Origin: an uncultured Clostridia bacterium
GTDB lineage: Bacteria > Bacillota > Clostridia > Christensenellales > Borkfalkiaceae
DNA length: 64,000 nt
Assembly (NCBI GenBank): GCA_947625095.1
Contig: CANQMX010000001.1
Coordinates: 124,001-188,000 of the forward strand
Direction of reading: 5' to 3'
The notes below the pieces were generated by a model. That model was not told where the DNA came from. It did no database searches and saw only the letters and a list, made by a program, of their open reading frames with translations. The translations under genes and the position numbers were made by a program. Shown piece after piece: positions 56,001 through 64,000 of this stretch (positions are counted from its first letter, which is position 1; every line of letters begins with the position of its first letter).

Positions 56001-58709
56001 CGTGATCTTCGCAAGGTACATGGAGTTCGCGTTGATCTTTGTGAACGTCATGCTGCCGTGCGATGCGGAGGGATGAGCATATGTGCCCTCCGTCCAATAG
56101 TAGACGAGCGAGCCGTTCACCCTGAACGTGTACAGATCGAGATAGCCGATGGTGTACCAATAGTCGACTTCCTGCGTGCCGAGCTTTGCCGTGCGCGTCG
56201 TGTAGTCGAGGGTGAGCGTTTGGCCGTCCACCGTATCAATGGTGGCAATATCGTGCTGTTCGGGCAACACTACCTGTACCTTGCCCTCCACGATCTTGAA
56301 ATCGAATTGATTGAGATCGTCGGGGTCGCCGCCCTGCGCAAAGTGGTAGATATCGCCCACCTTTTCCACATCGCGGGCGAGCGCGGGTTCGAGGTAGTAC
56401 ACATAGTACACGATATCCCTGTTGGTCTCATCGGGATAGGCGGTGCCGTACAGCGTCCAAACTTCCGCATCGCCGTTTTCGTAGATCATGACAAAGCCCT
56501 TGGGGAAGGACATATTGAGAATGAAGAACCAATCGTCGCTGTCATCGGGGTCGATATCCAAATCGAAGCGCCCCGTTGCGCCCGTGTACGCCGCCGACTG
56601 CGCGGCGGTGATGGTGCGGTCGACGATGTATTCGCCGTTGCCGAGATCCATGCGGAAGTAGGTGATATCATCGCCCTCCGTCGGCGTAAAGCGGACAAGG
56701 TAGTAGGTCTCTATCGAATCGCCGTTCTCCCCCTCCACGCTCCAACGCCATGTGAAGAGGGTACACGCGCCCTCGGCGTCGCCGAACGTGCCATGGCCGT
56801 AGCCATCGAGTTTGAGCGTGTTTTCCGATTCCCCCCACTTGCTCGTATAGCGGCCGCGCACCGTATCATCCATATCCACCGTGCCCTTGACGGTGGCGTT
56901 TTGGGGCAGGTCGGGGAAGTCGGCCTTGGTGACGGTCGCACCCGTCGTTGTGATATCCTTGAACGTGAACTGTTTAAGAACGCTGGCGATGTCGCGGGTC
57001 TGCGCGACGAAGATATCCCCCTCGTTTTCAAGAATATCGCCCTCGGCGTTCGTATGGTGTTGGAGTTCATAGTAACCGAAGGCAACATAGGTAAAGTTGC
57101 CGTCGAAGCCCGTATATTCGGCGTTGCTCTTGTGGTAGTAGTAGCGAAGCCCGCCGAGACCATCGAGATAGAGAATGATGTTGGCCTCCGCATCGTAGTA
57201 GTAGCCGAGTTCCTCCGTGCTCTGGCGGCGGAATACGACGTGCTCATCGCCGTCCGCCATGGTGTAGAGGTTGAAGAGGAAGTTGTTTTGGGCGTTTGTG
57301 GCGTCCTCAAAGACAAAGTAGCCGTCGCCGTTGATGGTGTATTTGCCCGTCAGCATACCGTCGTCCGTGCCATTGGGGCGGTACATCACGGTGCCGTCCT
57401 CGAACATGGTAAGGGTGGCGGAGGTGCCGTCCATATCGGTATACGTCTTTGCGTAGGTATCGCGGTAGTAGAAGAAATAGGTGTATTGCCCGTCGTTTTC
57501 CTCATCCTCGATGAGTTTGCCGTTGAGAGTGAGATCTTCGTCGATCTCGAAGGCAAAGGAGAGGTCGGCTTCGAGCGTGCCGTCCTTGATTTCCATGCCC
57601 TCGCGCTCTAGGTGCAGTGTGGTGGGCGCGAATTTATCGATGTAGATGACGTCGCCGCCGTCGAACACATCGGCATAGCCCTTCTCCCAGATGGCGTAGT
57701 AGGTGAGGTTGCCCGCGCCGGTATCCACCACGGGGTCGCCCGGGTGTTGCAGCTCGGCCGCGCTCGCCACATCGGTGGCCGTCGACCAGCCGAGGAAACG
57801 GTAGTGCCCGCTCAACACATAGCCACATTCGCCGAGTTTGGTATTGCCGCCGTGCACATATATATCGGTGGACATGACGTCGGTGACGACACGCTCGCCT
57901 GCGGGAACGTTGGCATCGTAAACGACGTAGAAGGTATCGCGGTCGAGGTAGATGCTGAACGTATCATCCACGCCGAGGCTATCCGTCTCCATACGGCCGC
58001 CCGGGCCGAGAGTGAAGTGGCTGGGCGCGGTGACAGTGCCGTCCTCTATCACGACGTCGCCGTATTCGAAATTATCGCAGGAGAATGGCTCGCCGTAGAT
58101 CGCCGTGCCCGTGGCGACCTCTTCATCCATATCGTACCCGCCTGCCGTGTTCTGGCGGTACACTTCCACCTTGTAGGTGGCGTTGTATTTTGCGGTGAGC
58201 GTCATCCCCGCGGCGGACATGGTATCGGAAGCCGTCACTTTGTTGTTGCCCCTGTACCAGCCCGCAAAGGTAAGCCCCGTTTTGGGCGTGGGAGCCTTAT
58301 CCGCGAGAAATTCGAGAAGATTCTCGCCGACTTTAACGTTGTACTGCGTCCGCTGGAGCGTGCCGCCGTTGTTGGTGGTGAGGGTGAGTTTTGCGCCCGC
58401 GCCCTCCGCCCACTTGGCGTAGTAGGTCACGCTCTTTTCGGGCATGACGGCGGGAAGATCCTGCGCCTCGCCCGAAAAATCCGCCTCGAGATACCAGCCC
58501 TCGAAGAAAAATCCCTCGCGGGTGGGCTCTTCGGGCAGGAGCGCGGAGATATCCGCACCCGCAGCCGCCTTGATGGGCGCGATCTCCGTTCCTCCGTTCG
58601 TCTCGAACGTTATGGTGAGCGAGCGGCTTCCGCACGCCGCTATCGCAAGCGATAGCACGAGCACGAACATCGAGCAGAGCAATAGGAGCGTCTTTTTCAT
58701 TGATTTCAT
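53022..58709 (-). CDS. Very large (1895 aa) lipoprotein with InlB/Flg_new-type repeats
   Basis: Signal peptide with lipobox LAIAAC; LTITFETNGGTEIAPIKAAAGADISALLPEEPTREGFFFEGWYLEADFSG; beta-rich repeats. Confidence 0.85.
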   Translation of the reverse strand: MKSMKKTLLLLCSMFVLVLSLAIAACGSRSLTITFETNGGTEIAPIKAAAGADISALLPEEPTREGFFFEGWYLEADFSGEAQDLPAVMPEKSVTYYAKWAEGAGAKLTLTTNNGGTLQRTQYNVKVGENLLEFLADKAPTPKTGLTFAGWYRGNNKVTASDTMSAAGMTLTAKYNATYKVEVYRQNTAGGYDMDEEVATGTAIYGEPFSCDNFEYGDVVIEDGTVTAPSHFTLGPGGRMETDSLGVDDTFSIYLDRDTFYVVYDANVPAGERVVTDVMSTDIYVHGGNTKLGECGYVLSGHYRFLGWSTATDVASAAELQHPGDPVVDTGAGNLTYYAIWEKGYADVFDGGDVIYIDKFAPTTLHLEREGMEIKDGTLEADLSFAFEIDEDLTLNGKLIEDEENDGQYTYFFYYRDTYAKTYTDMDGTSATLTMFEDGTVMYRPNGTDDGMLTGKYTINGDGYFVFEDATNAQNNFLFNLYTMADGDEHVVFRRQSTEELGYYYDAEANIILYLDGLGGLRYYYHKSNAEYTGFDGNFTYVAFGYYELQHHTNAEGDILENEGDIFVAQTRDIASVLKQFTFKDITTTGATVTKADFPDLPQNATVKGTVDMDDTVRGRYTSKWGESENTLKLDGYGHGTFGDAEGACTLFTWRWSVEGENGDSIETYYLVRFTPTEGDDITYFRMDLGNGEYIVDRTITAAQSAAYTGATGRFDLDIDPDDSDDWFFILNMSFPKGFVMIYENGDAEVWTLYGTAYPDETNRDIVYYVYYLEPALARDVEKVGDIYHFAQGGDPDDLNQFDFKIVEGKVQVVLPEQHDIATIDTVDGQTLTLDYTTRTAKLGTQEVDYWYTIGYLDLYTFRVNGSLVYYWTEGTYAHPSASHGSMTFTKINANSMYLAKITPELEETSYIGMFLFLNGTHEGETYFAYLLDSGLYRIVGKGTTTKGDNEDYEYSRTDKLPDMENSEFEGYDNFIFRLSDERQISGDDNIQTFVLWHSELTYSNFTSDGYGTYSYTNGSATRVGVISFTIGSGNGRLIYFTVNDTQETLILRVSGSSVVEVFDYMNSGDAGYWYLLDSNQNIRENTYLVFDGNGVAYLYEYDSMTDTTKTTQGTYARTSKFRLGPYIQGGFMEYRITLRGAEDDDTQTYLLDPSYTVVDTTTGYTDEIPLYQQLIPHRVGSFYVHGGGRIESVGYPGYPVATYVNELGETLMGNMYIGKVNTDTDDHGFINDVAGTKVHFWALARGTESVSEDYYFNIVDGELVPLVLPYGDYALYANGSVVSGLVLRLDGVSAASILANGTELWRGTYTARGTSEFVFSGEGVGAELEAREFTFRLSTQTAGGETTYVFEEEDETMRNIVLTNDDWTVLVLNGYGDAHYINKYGDVIIGTFTLFDKEHGYGAFESTLKTDVFQMNGTTMTYEFLNYDRDYAAAYYAANFSSVVLTGTRFIIEGVEYFYTVSQEKAVTLYKPTNANSGVTFVKQPETVALPIKGTTYTYNQKQYLAYTAGEELTFTNDAYATSITLKFTPDGAAFAVAATFASGAELAGYRVVVSYDGGFKAMLTYLAGGMDSRVEEYALTLNYAGMEASSTFTVEPKEKGTFKRYADGSAKDPMKDNNDTVVIAEGHIGALNLAPKSGNALTVTLGIKDNDNTALHYEGSLDNVRVETESNFMGSVRALTLTGSDKKSYVLRFWLYNNKFVVHSVVVESTFSIDGIDVTFMQLWESGTHYTGGEKFSLVGISAARSSTEEVKFMGALDENTAALVRNRFDPASEQFVYEAFVYDITEDEQGFIKTAQTKAEEYKYSEVTTNPALNTLCFLYTETTTDFKVEYVLTFSSLNMQTDGATWERDASDVSGKTWTIHIGTKDYTATITRLFGLGGLTFTEKTAPATT

Positions 58710-58851
58710 ATTTAACCGTATAGCGGCCCCGCTTGGATTGGGCGTTTTTCGCCGTGGGATGCCGCAATTTTTCCTTTCTATAAATACCTACAAGAGAGAA
58801 GAGGCCACTCCCCTTCTCTCTTTTCAGTTGTTGTTTATCCTGCTGCGCGCC

Positions 58852-61098
58852 TTATTGGGGCTGCGTAAACGTGATCGATTCGGTCGTCCTGCGGGCGAAG
58901 TCGTTATTCTTCGTGAGCGTGATCGTCTTTGTCTCCGTGTCGTAGTCGAACTCCCAATAGACGCCGTCGTAGATGGCTTCGCCGTTGTAGTGCCGGACTT
59001 CATCCATGATGATGGATTCCGCAAAGACGAGGCGGACTGCCTTTGCCTCCCCTGCGCCCTCCGCGATCGTAATTTTCTTATCGGCGGAGACGGTGAGCGT
59101 CATGCTGCCCGCCGTCCATGTGCCTGCGGGTACACCGCTCGCCGCGAGATCGTTCAACGAGCCGAGCGGCGTCTTTGCATAGTAGGAGATGTGCCCGTCG
59201 CCGTCGTCGAACGCCAGCACGCCGCCGTTTGCGAAGTACATGACGGTGGCCCGCTTGCCCGCTTCCGTGGTGAAGTGGAAACCGAAGTCGTGCGAATCGC
59301 GCGTGACCTCGTAGACCCTGTTGCCATACACTATTTTGCCCGTACTATCGACGGAAAATGTCCCGTTGCCGACAAGTCCTGTCCATTCGCCCCTGTATTC
59401 GGCGGGCAATGCCTCGGGCTTCACAGCGGTGAACACGTTATTTGTCGCGCCGTTGGAAAGTACGATCTCCATTTCGGATGTCGTCGGGTTCTTCTGCATG
59501 AAGAACTTGCAGTAGAGCCCGTTGCTAAAGGCGTGTACGACCGCGCCGCGCCCCGCGCCCGAGACGGCGAACACGTTGACTTCAGCCGTATCGATCAGCA
59601 CGCCCGCCGCGGAGATCGAAAGTCCGTAGTAGGTTTCGTTCAGCCATTCGCCGTAGAATTCCGCGGGGAACGCCGCCACGGGCAGCGCGCCATCCGCAGT
59701 GAAGTACTGCACGTCTGTCATCTCAAAATAAATTACCTTCTTTGCATTGTCGAGATAGCCGAAGGAATAGCGCTGCGGCTTGGAGATCGCAGACCGCTGA
59801 TATTTGAGGTAGTGCGAGCCGTCGGGTGCGGTGTAATATGCCTGATAGGTATCATGGTTGCCGCCAAAATAGGTATAGACGAGGCTGGCCGCAGTGACGG
59901 TGATCGAAGCGGCGCGCGTGGGATCGCTGCTATACTGCTTCCATGTGCCCGCGTAATCGGAAAAATCGGTGATCGCGGGGCTATCAAAGACGTGCTCGGT
60001 ATAGCCCTCTTTGAATGTAATGCCCGCGCCGAACGAGACTTTATACGTCTTCATGTTCGAGCCCGTGCCGACCCTGACATCGATCTCGCCCTCGGGCAGA
60101 CCCTTGGATAAATCGACGCCCGCGGTGGTGATCGTCACATCCTGTGCGACGCCGCCCGACGGGGTGAGCTTCATGTTGTAGTTCTCATCGAAGGTGAGCG
60201 TGCCGAGACCGTCGATGTTGCTGTAGCCCGAATCCATCCACGTCATGGTGCGCAAGCCTTCGAATACAAATTTCACCGAGACCGTGACATCCCCCGTGAC
60301 GGAGAACGTGTACTTGCCCTGCGCATCGAGGGCAACGGGGGCATTGTTCACCTCGACCGAGCCGACCGTATACTTGGCATTTGCGGTAACGGTGAGCGTG
60401 ACCTGTTCCTCCTTGGTGTAGCCATCCGCCTCTTCGGAGGGGGAAACCTGCACCGTGCCCTGCGCCGTGTTGTACGGCGCGACCATGACGGTGAAATATT
60501 TTTGCACCTCCGCAAACGTTGCGGAGACGGTGGTATTGCCCGCGACCTGAAACGTGTAACTCCCCTGCGCATCGAGGGCGACGGGGGCATCGTTCACCTT
60601 GACTTCCTTGACTTCGTGATCGGCGTCGGGCGTGACGGTGAGCGTGACCTGTTCCTCCGCCACATACCCCTTGCTGCTCGCGGGGTCGGTGACCTTGACC
60701 GTGCCGCTCTCGGTATCGTACGGCGCGATCGTGACGGTATAGTAGGTGCGCGTATCTTCAAACGTTGCGGAAACAGTCGTGTTGCCCGCGACCTTGAAGG
60801 TATATTTTCCCTCCGTGAGCTCAACGGCCGCGTCGTTCACCTTGACCTCGTCCACCGCGTAGTTTGCGGCAGGGGTGACGGTGAGCGTGACCTCTTCATC
60901 CTTGACGTAGCCCTTATCGCTCGCGGAAGAGGAGACCGTGACCGTGCCGCCCTCGGTATCGTACGGCGCGATCGTGACGGTATAATATGTGGGATCGTCG
61001 TGGCGGGCAAGAAAACTATCGCAGGCGGAGAAGAGACCAACGCACGCGAAAAGAACGGATACGCTTACCATGCCGAACAGCCATTTCAAACGCTTCAT
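58852..61098 (-). CDS. Lipoprotein with three tandem 'YYTVTIAPYDTEGGTVTV' repeats
   Basis: Signal peptide/lipobox ...CVGLFSAC; three N-terminal copies of (Y/F)(Y/F)TV(T/M)(I/V)APY(D/N)T...GY.(K/A)EE(Q/E)VTLTVT.....(V)..V.VN(D/N)A.V.L.....YTF.V.G..TVS..F. Confidence 0.88.
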   Translation of the reverse strand: MKRLKWLFGMVSVSVLFACVGLFSACDSFLARHDDPTYYTVTIAPYDTEGGTVTVSSSASDKGYVKDEEVTLTVTPAANYAVDEVKVNDAAVELTEGKYTFKVAGNTTVSATFEDTRTYYTVTIAPYDTESGTVKVTDPASSKGYVAEEQVTLTVTPDADHEVKEVKVNDAPVALDAQGSYTFQVAGNTTVSATFAEVQKYFTVMVAPYNTAQGTVQVSPSEEADGYTKEEQVTLTVTANAKYTVGSVEVNNAPVALDAQGKYTFSVTGDVTVSVKFVFEGLRTMTWMDSGYSNIDGLGTLTFDENYNMKLTPSGGVAQDVTITTAGVDLSKGLPEGEIDVRVGTGSNMKTYKVSFGAGITFKEGYTEHVFDSPAITDFSDYAGTWKQYSSDPTRAASITVTAASLVYTYFGGNHDTYQAYYTAPDGSHYLKYQRSAISKPQRYSFGYLDNAKKVIYFEMTDVQYFTADGALPVAAFPAEFYGEWLNETYYGLSISAAGVLIDTAEVNVFAVSGAGRGAVVHAFSNGLYCKFFMQKNPTTSEMEIVLSNGATNNVFTAVKPEALPAEYRGEWTGLVGNGTFSVDSTGKIVYGNRVYEVTRDSHDFGFHFTTEAGKRATVMYFANGGVLAFDDGDGHISYYAKTPLGSLNDLAASGVPAGTWTAGSMTLTVSADKKITIAEGAGEAKAVRLVFAESIIMDEVRHYNGEAIYDGVYWEFDYDTETKTITLTKNNDFARRTTESITFTQPQ

Positions 61099-61350
61099 TT
61101 TCCAAACTCCCCGAAAATTTTACGATTTTTCCAAAAAAATGCATAAATTTTAGGACAAATTTATATTTATACAAATTTTATACTATCATAATATCATCTC
61201 TTCCCCGCCCTTGTCAAATGATTTCCCCCTCTGACACAAAAAAAGTTTATAGAACAATATATAACGCCCCAAAACATACCAAAAGGCGGGGGAAACGCCG
61301 TTCGCCCCGCCTGTTTTATAAAATTATGCAAAGCATACACATATTGCGCC

Positions 61351-62664
61351 CTACGGCTTTTGCGGAATCCCCTTCTTTTTGCGCAGTTCGCGGATGGTCG
61401 CCTCGTACCCCTTCTCCGACGGCACATAGAAAACTTCGTCTTTCAGACTGTCGGGCAGGTACTGCTGCTCCACCCAGCCGCCGTAGTTGTGCGGATATTT
61501 ATACTTTGCGCTCTCCGCCTTCATCTCCTTGCTGCCCATCGTGTTGTCGCGCAGGTACTTGGGAATATCGTCGTCGTGCTTTTCGCGGGCGGCGGCCTTG
61601 GCGGCGTCCATCGCCATGACGACGGAGTTGCTCTTTTCCGCCTCGCAGACGTAGATGATGGCCTCAGAGAGGGGCAAGAAGCCCTCGGGCGCGCCCATAT
61701 TTTGGAAGGCCGTCAGGGCGCTCGTCGCCACCACGAGGGCGCGGGGATCGGCAAGTCCCACATCCTCCGCGCTGTGCGCGATGAGGCGGCGGAAGATGAG
61801 CAGGGGATCGCACCCGCCCTCGATGAGGCGGAAGGCGTAGTAGAGCGCGGCGTTTGCATCGCTCCCGCGGAGGGATTTGCAAAACGCCGACAAAATATCG
61901 TAGTACAAGTCCTCGTTGTAGGAGAGGGCGCGGCGCTGGATGGATTGCTCGGCGTCGGCGAGGGTGACGTGGATCTTTCCGCTCTCCGAAGGCGGCGTGG
62001 TGAGCACGGCGAGTTCCAACGCGTTGTAGGCGGTGCGGAGATCCCCCGCCGCCGTGCGCGCGAGATGCTCTATCGCCTCCCCGTCCATCTCCACGTCGTA
62101 CATTCCCAATCCTTTCCTTTTATCGCGCAGCGCCCTTTGGAGCGCGCCCCGTATCTCCTCCTCGGTGAGGGGGAGAAATTCAAACACGCGGCAGCGCGAG
62201 ACGATAGCGGGCGTCATGGAGGCATAGGGATTTTCCGTGGTAGAGCCGATGAAGATGATCGTCCCATGCTCGATGGCGGGCAGGAGGGAATCGGACTGCG
62301 TCTTGCTGAAACGGTGGCACTCGTCGAGCAGAAGATAGGTGCGCTTGTTGAACATTTTAAGGTTGTTCTTGGCCGCTTCCACCGCCTTTTTGACGTCGGC
62401 GACGCCCGAAGAGACGGCGTTGAGGCGCACGAACTCCCCGTTGGTCTGCGCGGCGACGATGTTGGCGAGCGTCGTCTTTCCGCACCCGGGCGGTCCCCAA
62501 AAGATGCAGCTGCCGAGGCGGTCGAGCGAAATAGCGCGGCGAAGGAGAGACCCCTCGCCCACGATGTGGCTCTGCCCCACGAAGTCCTTGAAGGTGGAAG
62601 CCCGCATCCGCTCGGCAAGCGGCTTGGCCTTTTCCACATTGTCGTTAAAATCGAATAGATCCAT
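61351..62664 (-). CDS. rarA: Replication-associated recombination protein A (RarA/MgsA AAA+ ATPase)
   Basis: PLAERMRASTFKDFVGQSHIVGEGSLLRRAI, FWGPPGCGKTTLANIVA, LLLDECHRFSKTQSD, IGSTTENPYASMTPAIVSRCRVFE. Confidence 0.95.
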   Translation of the reverse strand: MDLFDFNDNVEKAKPLAERMRASTFKDFVGQSHIVGEGSLLRRAISLDRLGSCIFWGPPGCGKTTLANIVAAQTNGEFVRLNAVSSGVADVKKAVEAAKNNLKMFNKRTYLLLDECHRFSKTQSDSLLPAIEHGTIIFIGSTTENPYASMTPAIVSRCRVFEFLPLTEEEIRGALQRALRDKRKGLGMYDVEMDGEAIEHLARTAAGDLRTAYNALELAVLTTPPSESGKIHVTLADAEQSIQRRALSYNEDLYYDILSAFCKSLRGSDANAALYYAFRLIEGGCDPLLIFRRLIAHSAEDVGLADPRALVVATSALTAFQNMGAPEGFLPLSEAIIYVCEAEKSNSVVMAMDAAKAAAREKHDDDIPKYLRDNTMGSKEMKAESAKYKYPHNYGGWVEQQYLPDSLKDEVFYVPSEKGYEATIRELRKKKGIPQKP

Positions 62665-62718
62665 GTTGATCGCCCTCGCCCGCAGAATATCGCGGGCGGC
62701 TTGTACATAATTTAGAGC

Positions 62719-63639
62719 GTGAATTGCAAAACGCTCCTGCGCGGAGCGGGCGCAATGCTCACCGTGCTTGCGATGGCCTTCTTCCTCGCCGACCCCGCCC
62801 GCTATGCGGGGTGCGTGCGCGAGGGCGTTTCGCTGTGGGCGGTAAGCGTTCTGCCCGCCGTGTTCCCCTTCCTCTTTCTGACCGCCCTCTTTACGCGGAC
62901 GCCCCTCTTTGCCGCCCTCTCCCGCCTGCTTGCAAGGCCGACGCAAAAAATTTTCCGCGTCTCGGGCGCGGGAGGCTCTGTTGCCGTGCTCGCCGCCGTA
63001 TCGGGCTATCCCGTGGGGGCGCGCTCCCTCTGTGACCTCGCGGCGCGCGGGGGCGCTTTGCAGGGGGAGAAGTTCCGCCTCGCCTGCCTTGTGACCTCCT
63101 CGGGGCCGATGTTCCTTGTGGGCGTCGTGGGGAGCGCGATGGCGGGGAGCGCCGCCGTGGGTTGGCTTCTGCTTCTATGCCACTTTTTCGGCATCTGGGC
63201 GGTGAGTGTTTTGCTGCGCTTTACGGGAAGGGCGGCGGTTGCCGAACCCGCTTTACAGACGCGGGGAGGCGGCGATGACGCCGTGTACTCCGCCGTCCTC
63301 TCCATTCTATGCGTGGGAGGCTCTATCGCCCTCTTTTCCGCCTTCGGACAGATGGCGGCAGACCTCCTGCCCGAAAATGCGCCGCAGATCGCGGTCGCCG
63401 TTGTGCGCGGGCTGATGGAGATGACGACGGGCTGCGCCCTGCTCGCCCCGCAAAAAACGCCCCTTTCGCTCGCGCTGTGCTGCTTTTTTGTGACCTTCGG
63501 CGGGGCGTGCGTCCTCCTCCAACAGGCGGGCTATCTCCGCCGCGCGGGGGTGAAACTTGCCCCCTTTCTCGCCGTGAAATTTTTACAGGGCGCGGTGGCG
63601 GGCGCGATCTGCTACGGGCTTGCCGCCCTGCTCATCTGA
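62719..63639 (+). CDS. ylbJ: Sporulation integral membrane protein YlbJ-like (nucleoside-recognition fold)
   Basis: Multi-TM ORF; SGYPVGARSLCDLAARGGAL..CLVTSSGPMFLVGVVGSAMAG. Confidence 0.7.
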   Translation: MNCKTLLRGAGAMLTVLAMAFFLADPARYAGCVREGVSLWAVSVLPAVFPFLFLTALFTRTPLFAALSRLLARPTQKIFRVSGAGGSVAVLAAVSGYPVGARSLCDLAARGGALQGEKFRLACLVTSSGPMFLVGVVGSAMAGSAAVGWLLLLCHFFGIWAVSVLLRFTGRAAVAEPALQTRGGGDDAVYSAVLSILCVGGSIALFSAFGQMAADLLPENAPQIAVAVVRGLMEMTTGCALLAPQKTPLSLALCCFFVTFGGACVLLQQAGYLRRAGVKLAPFLAVKFLQGAVAGAICYGLAALLI

Positions 63640-63643
63640 CCGT

Positions 63644-64000
63644 TTAACCGTATGCGCCGAGGATCTTGAATTGGTTGCAGTAGCGTTCTGCCTCCTTCAT
63701 CGCGCTCCCGACGCGCGCATCGGCGATGTTGCCCGCAAATTCGATGAAAAAGCGGTATTGCCCGAACGCGCCCTTTACGGGGCGGCTCTCGATGCGGGTG
63801 AGGTTGAGGCTGTACCGCTGAAAAATTTTCAACAGTCCGAGAAGCGACCCCGGCTCGTGTGCGCAGACGGCGGAAAAAAAGACCATCGCGCTCCTATCGG
63901 GCAGGCTGCCCGCCCGCTCCAACAGCAAAAACCGGGTGAAGTTCGCCTTGTCGTCGGCGATGTTCTCCTCCGAAAGCACGACGCCCGCGCGCCGAACGTG
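63644..64000 (-). CDS. pheA: Prephenate dehydratase, C-terminal ACT-domain portion (truncated by window edge)
   Basis: VFFSAVCAHEPGSLLGLLKIFQRYSLNLTRIESRPVKGAFGQYRFFIEFAGN. Confidence 0.85.
   Translation of the reverse strand, partial: HVRRAGVVLSEENIADDKANFTRFLLLERAGSLPDRSAMVFFSAVCAHEPGSLLGLLKIFQRYSLNLTRIESRPVKGAFGQYRFFIEFAGNIADARVGSAMKEAERYCNQFKILGAYG

Noticed and set aside
53736-57611. 1291-aa plus-strand ORF
   Set aside because: Antisense to the 1895-aa lipoprotein, which has a signal peptide and recognisable domains.

Overview
High-GC, Firmicutes/Clostridia-like chromosomal window, judged from gene content and style only. Housekeeping genes seen: clpB, trpB2 with a T-box leader, ilvE, tyrS, asnS, proS, tkt, rarA, ylbJ-like, a pheA fragment, two tRNA-Pro and one tRNA-Ser. 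The main accessory feature is a tightly packed eight-gene minus-strand cluster at about 13.9-33.8 kb. In transcription order it encodes two small membrane proteins, a GH3-like/4-TM/degenerate-AAA+ fusion, a membrane-anchored McrB/MoxR-like AAA+ ATPase, a coiled-coil (McrC/DUF2357-like?) protein, a second membrane-anchored AAA+ ATPase, a protein with about 28 tandem 13-residue 'PEDFDWGxFLxNv' repeats, and a 2700-aa protein with about 26 MBG/YDG-type repeats. I consider this the best candidate for an undescribed system. The second notable signal is a family of intergenic repeats built from constant flanks around a variable, mostly 3-nt-loop, perfect hairpin (e.g. GATACACTC-[hairpin]-CTCGGTATGAG). 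Two perfect inverted repeats of 30 and 32 bp also stand out, one of which contains an inverted copy of a tRNA-Ser 3' end. All calls are by eye from the sequence and ORF track; no database search, structure prediction or statistics were run.
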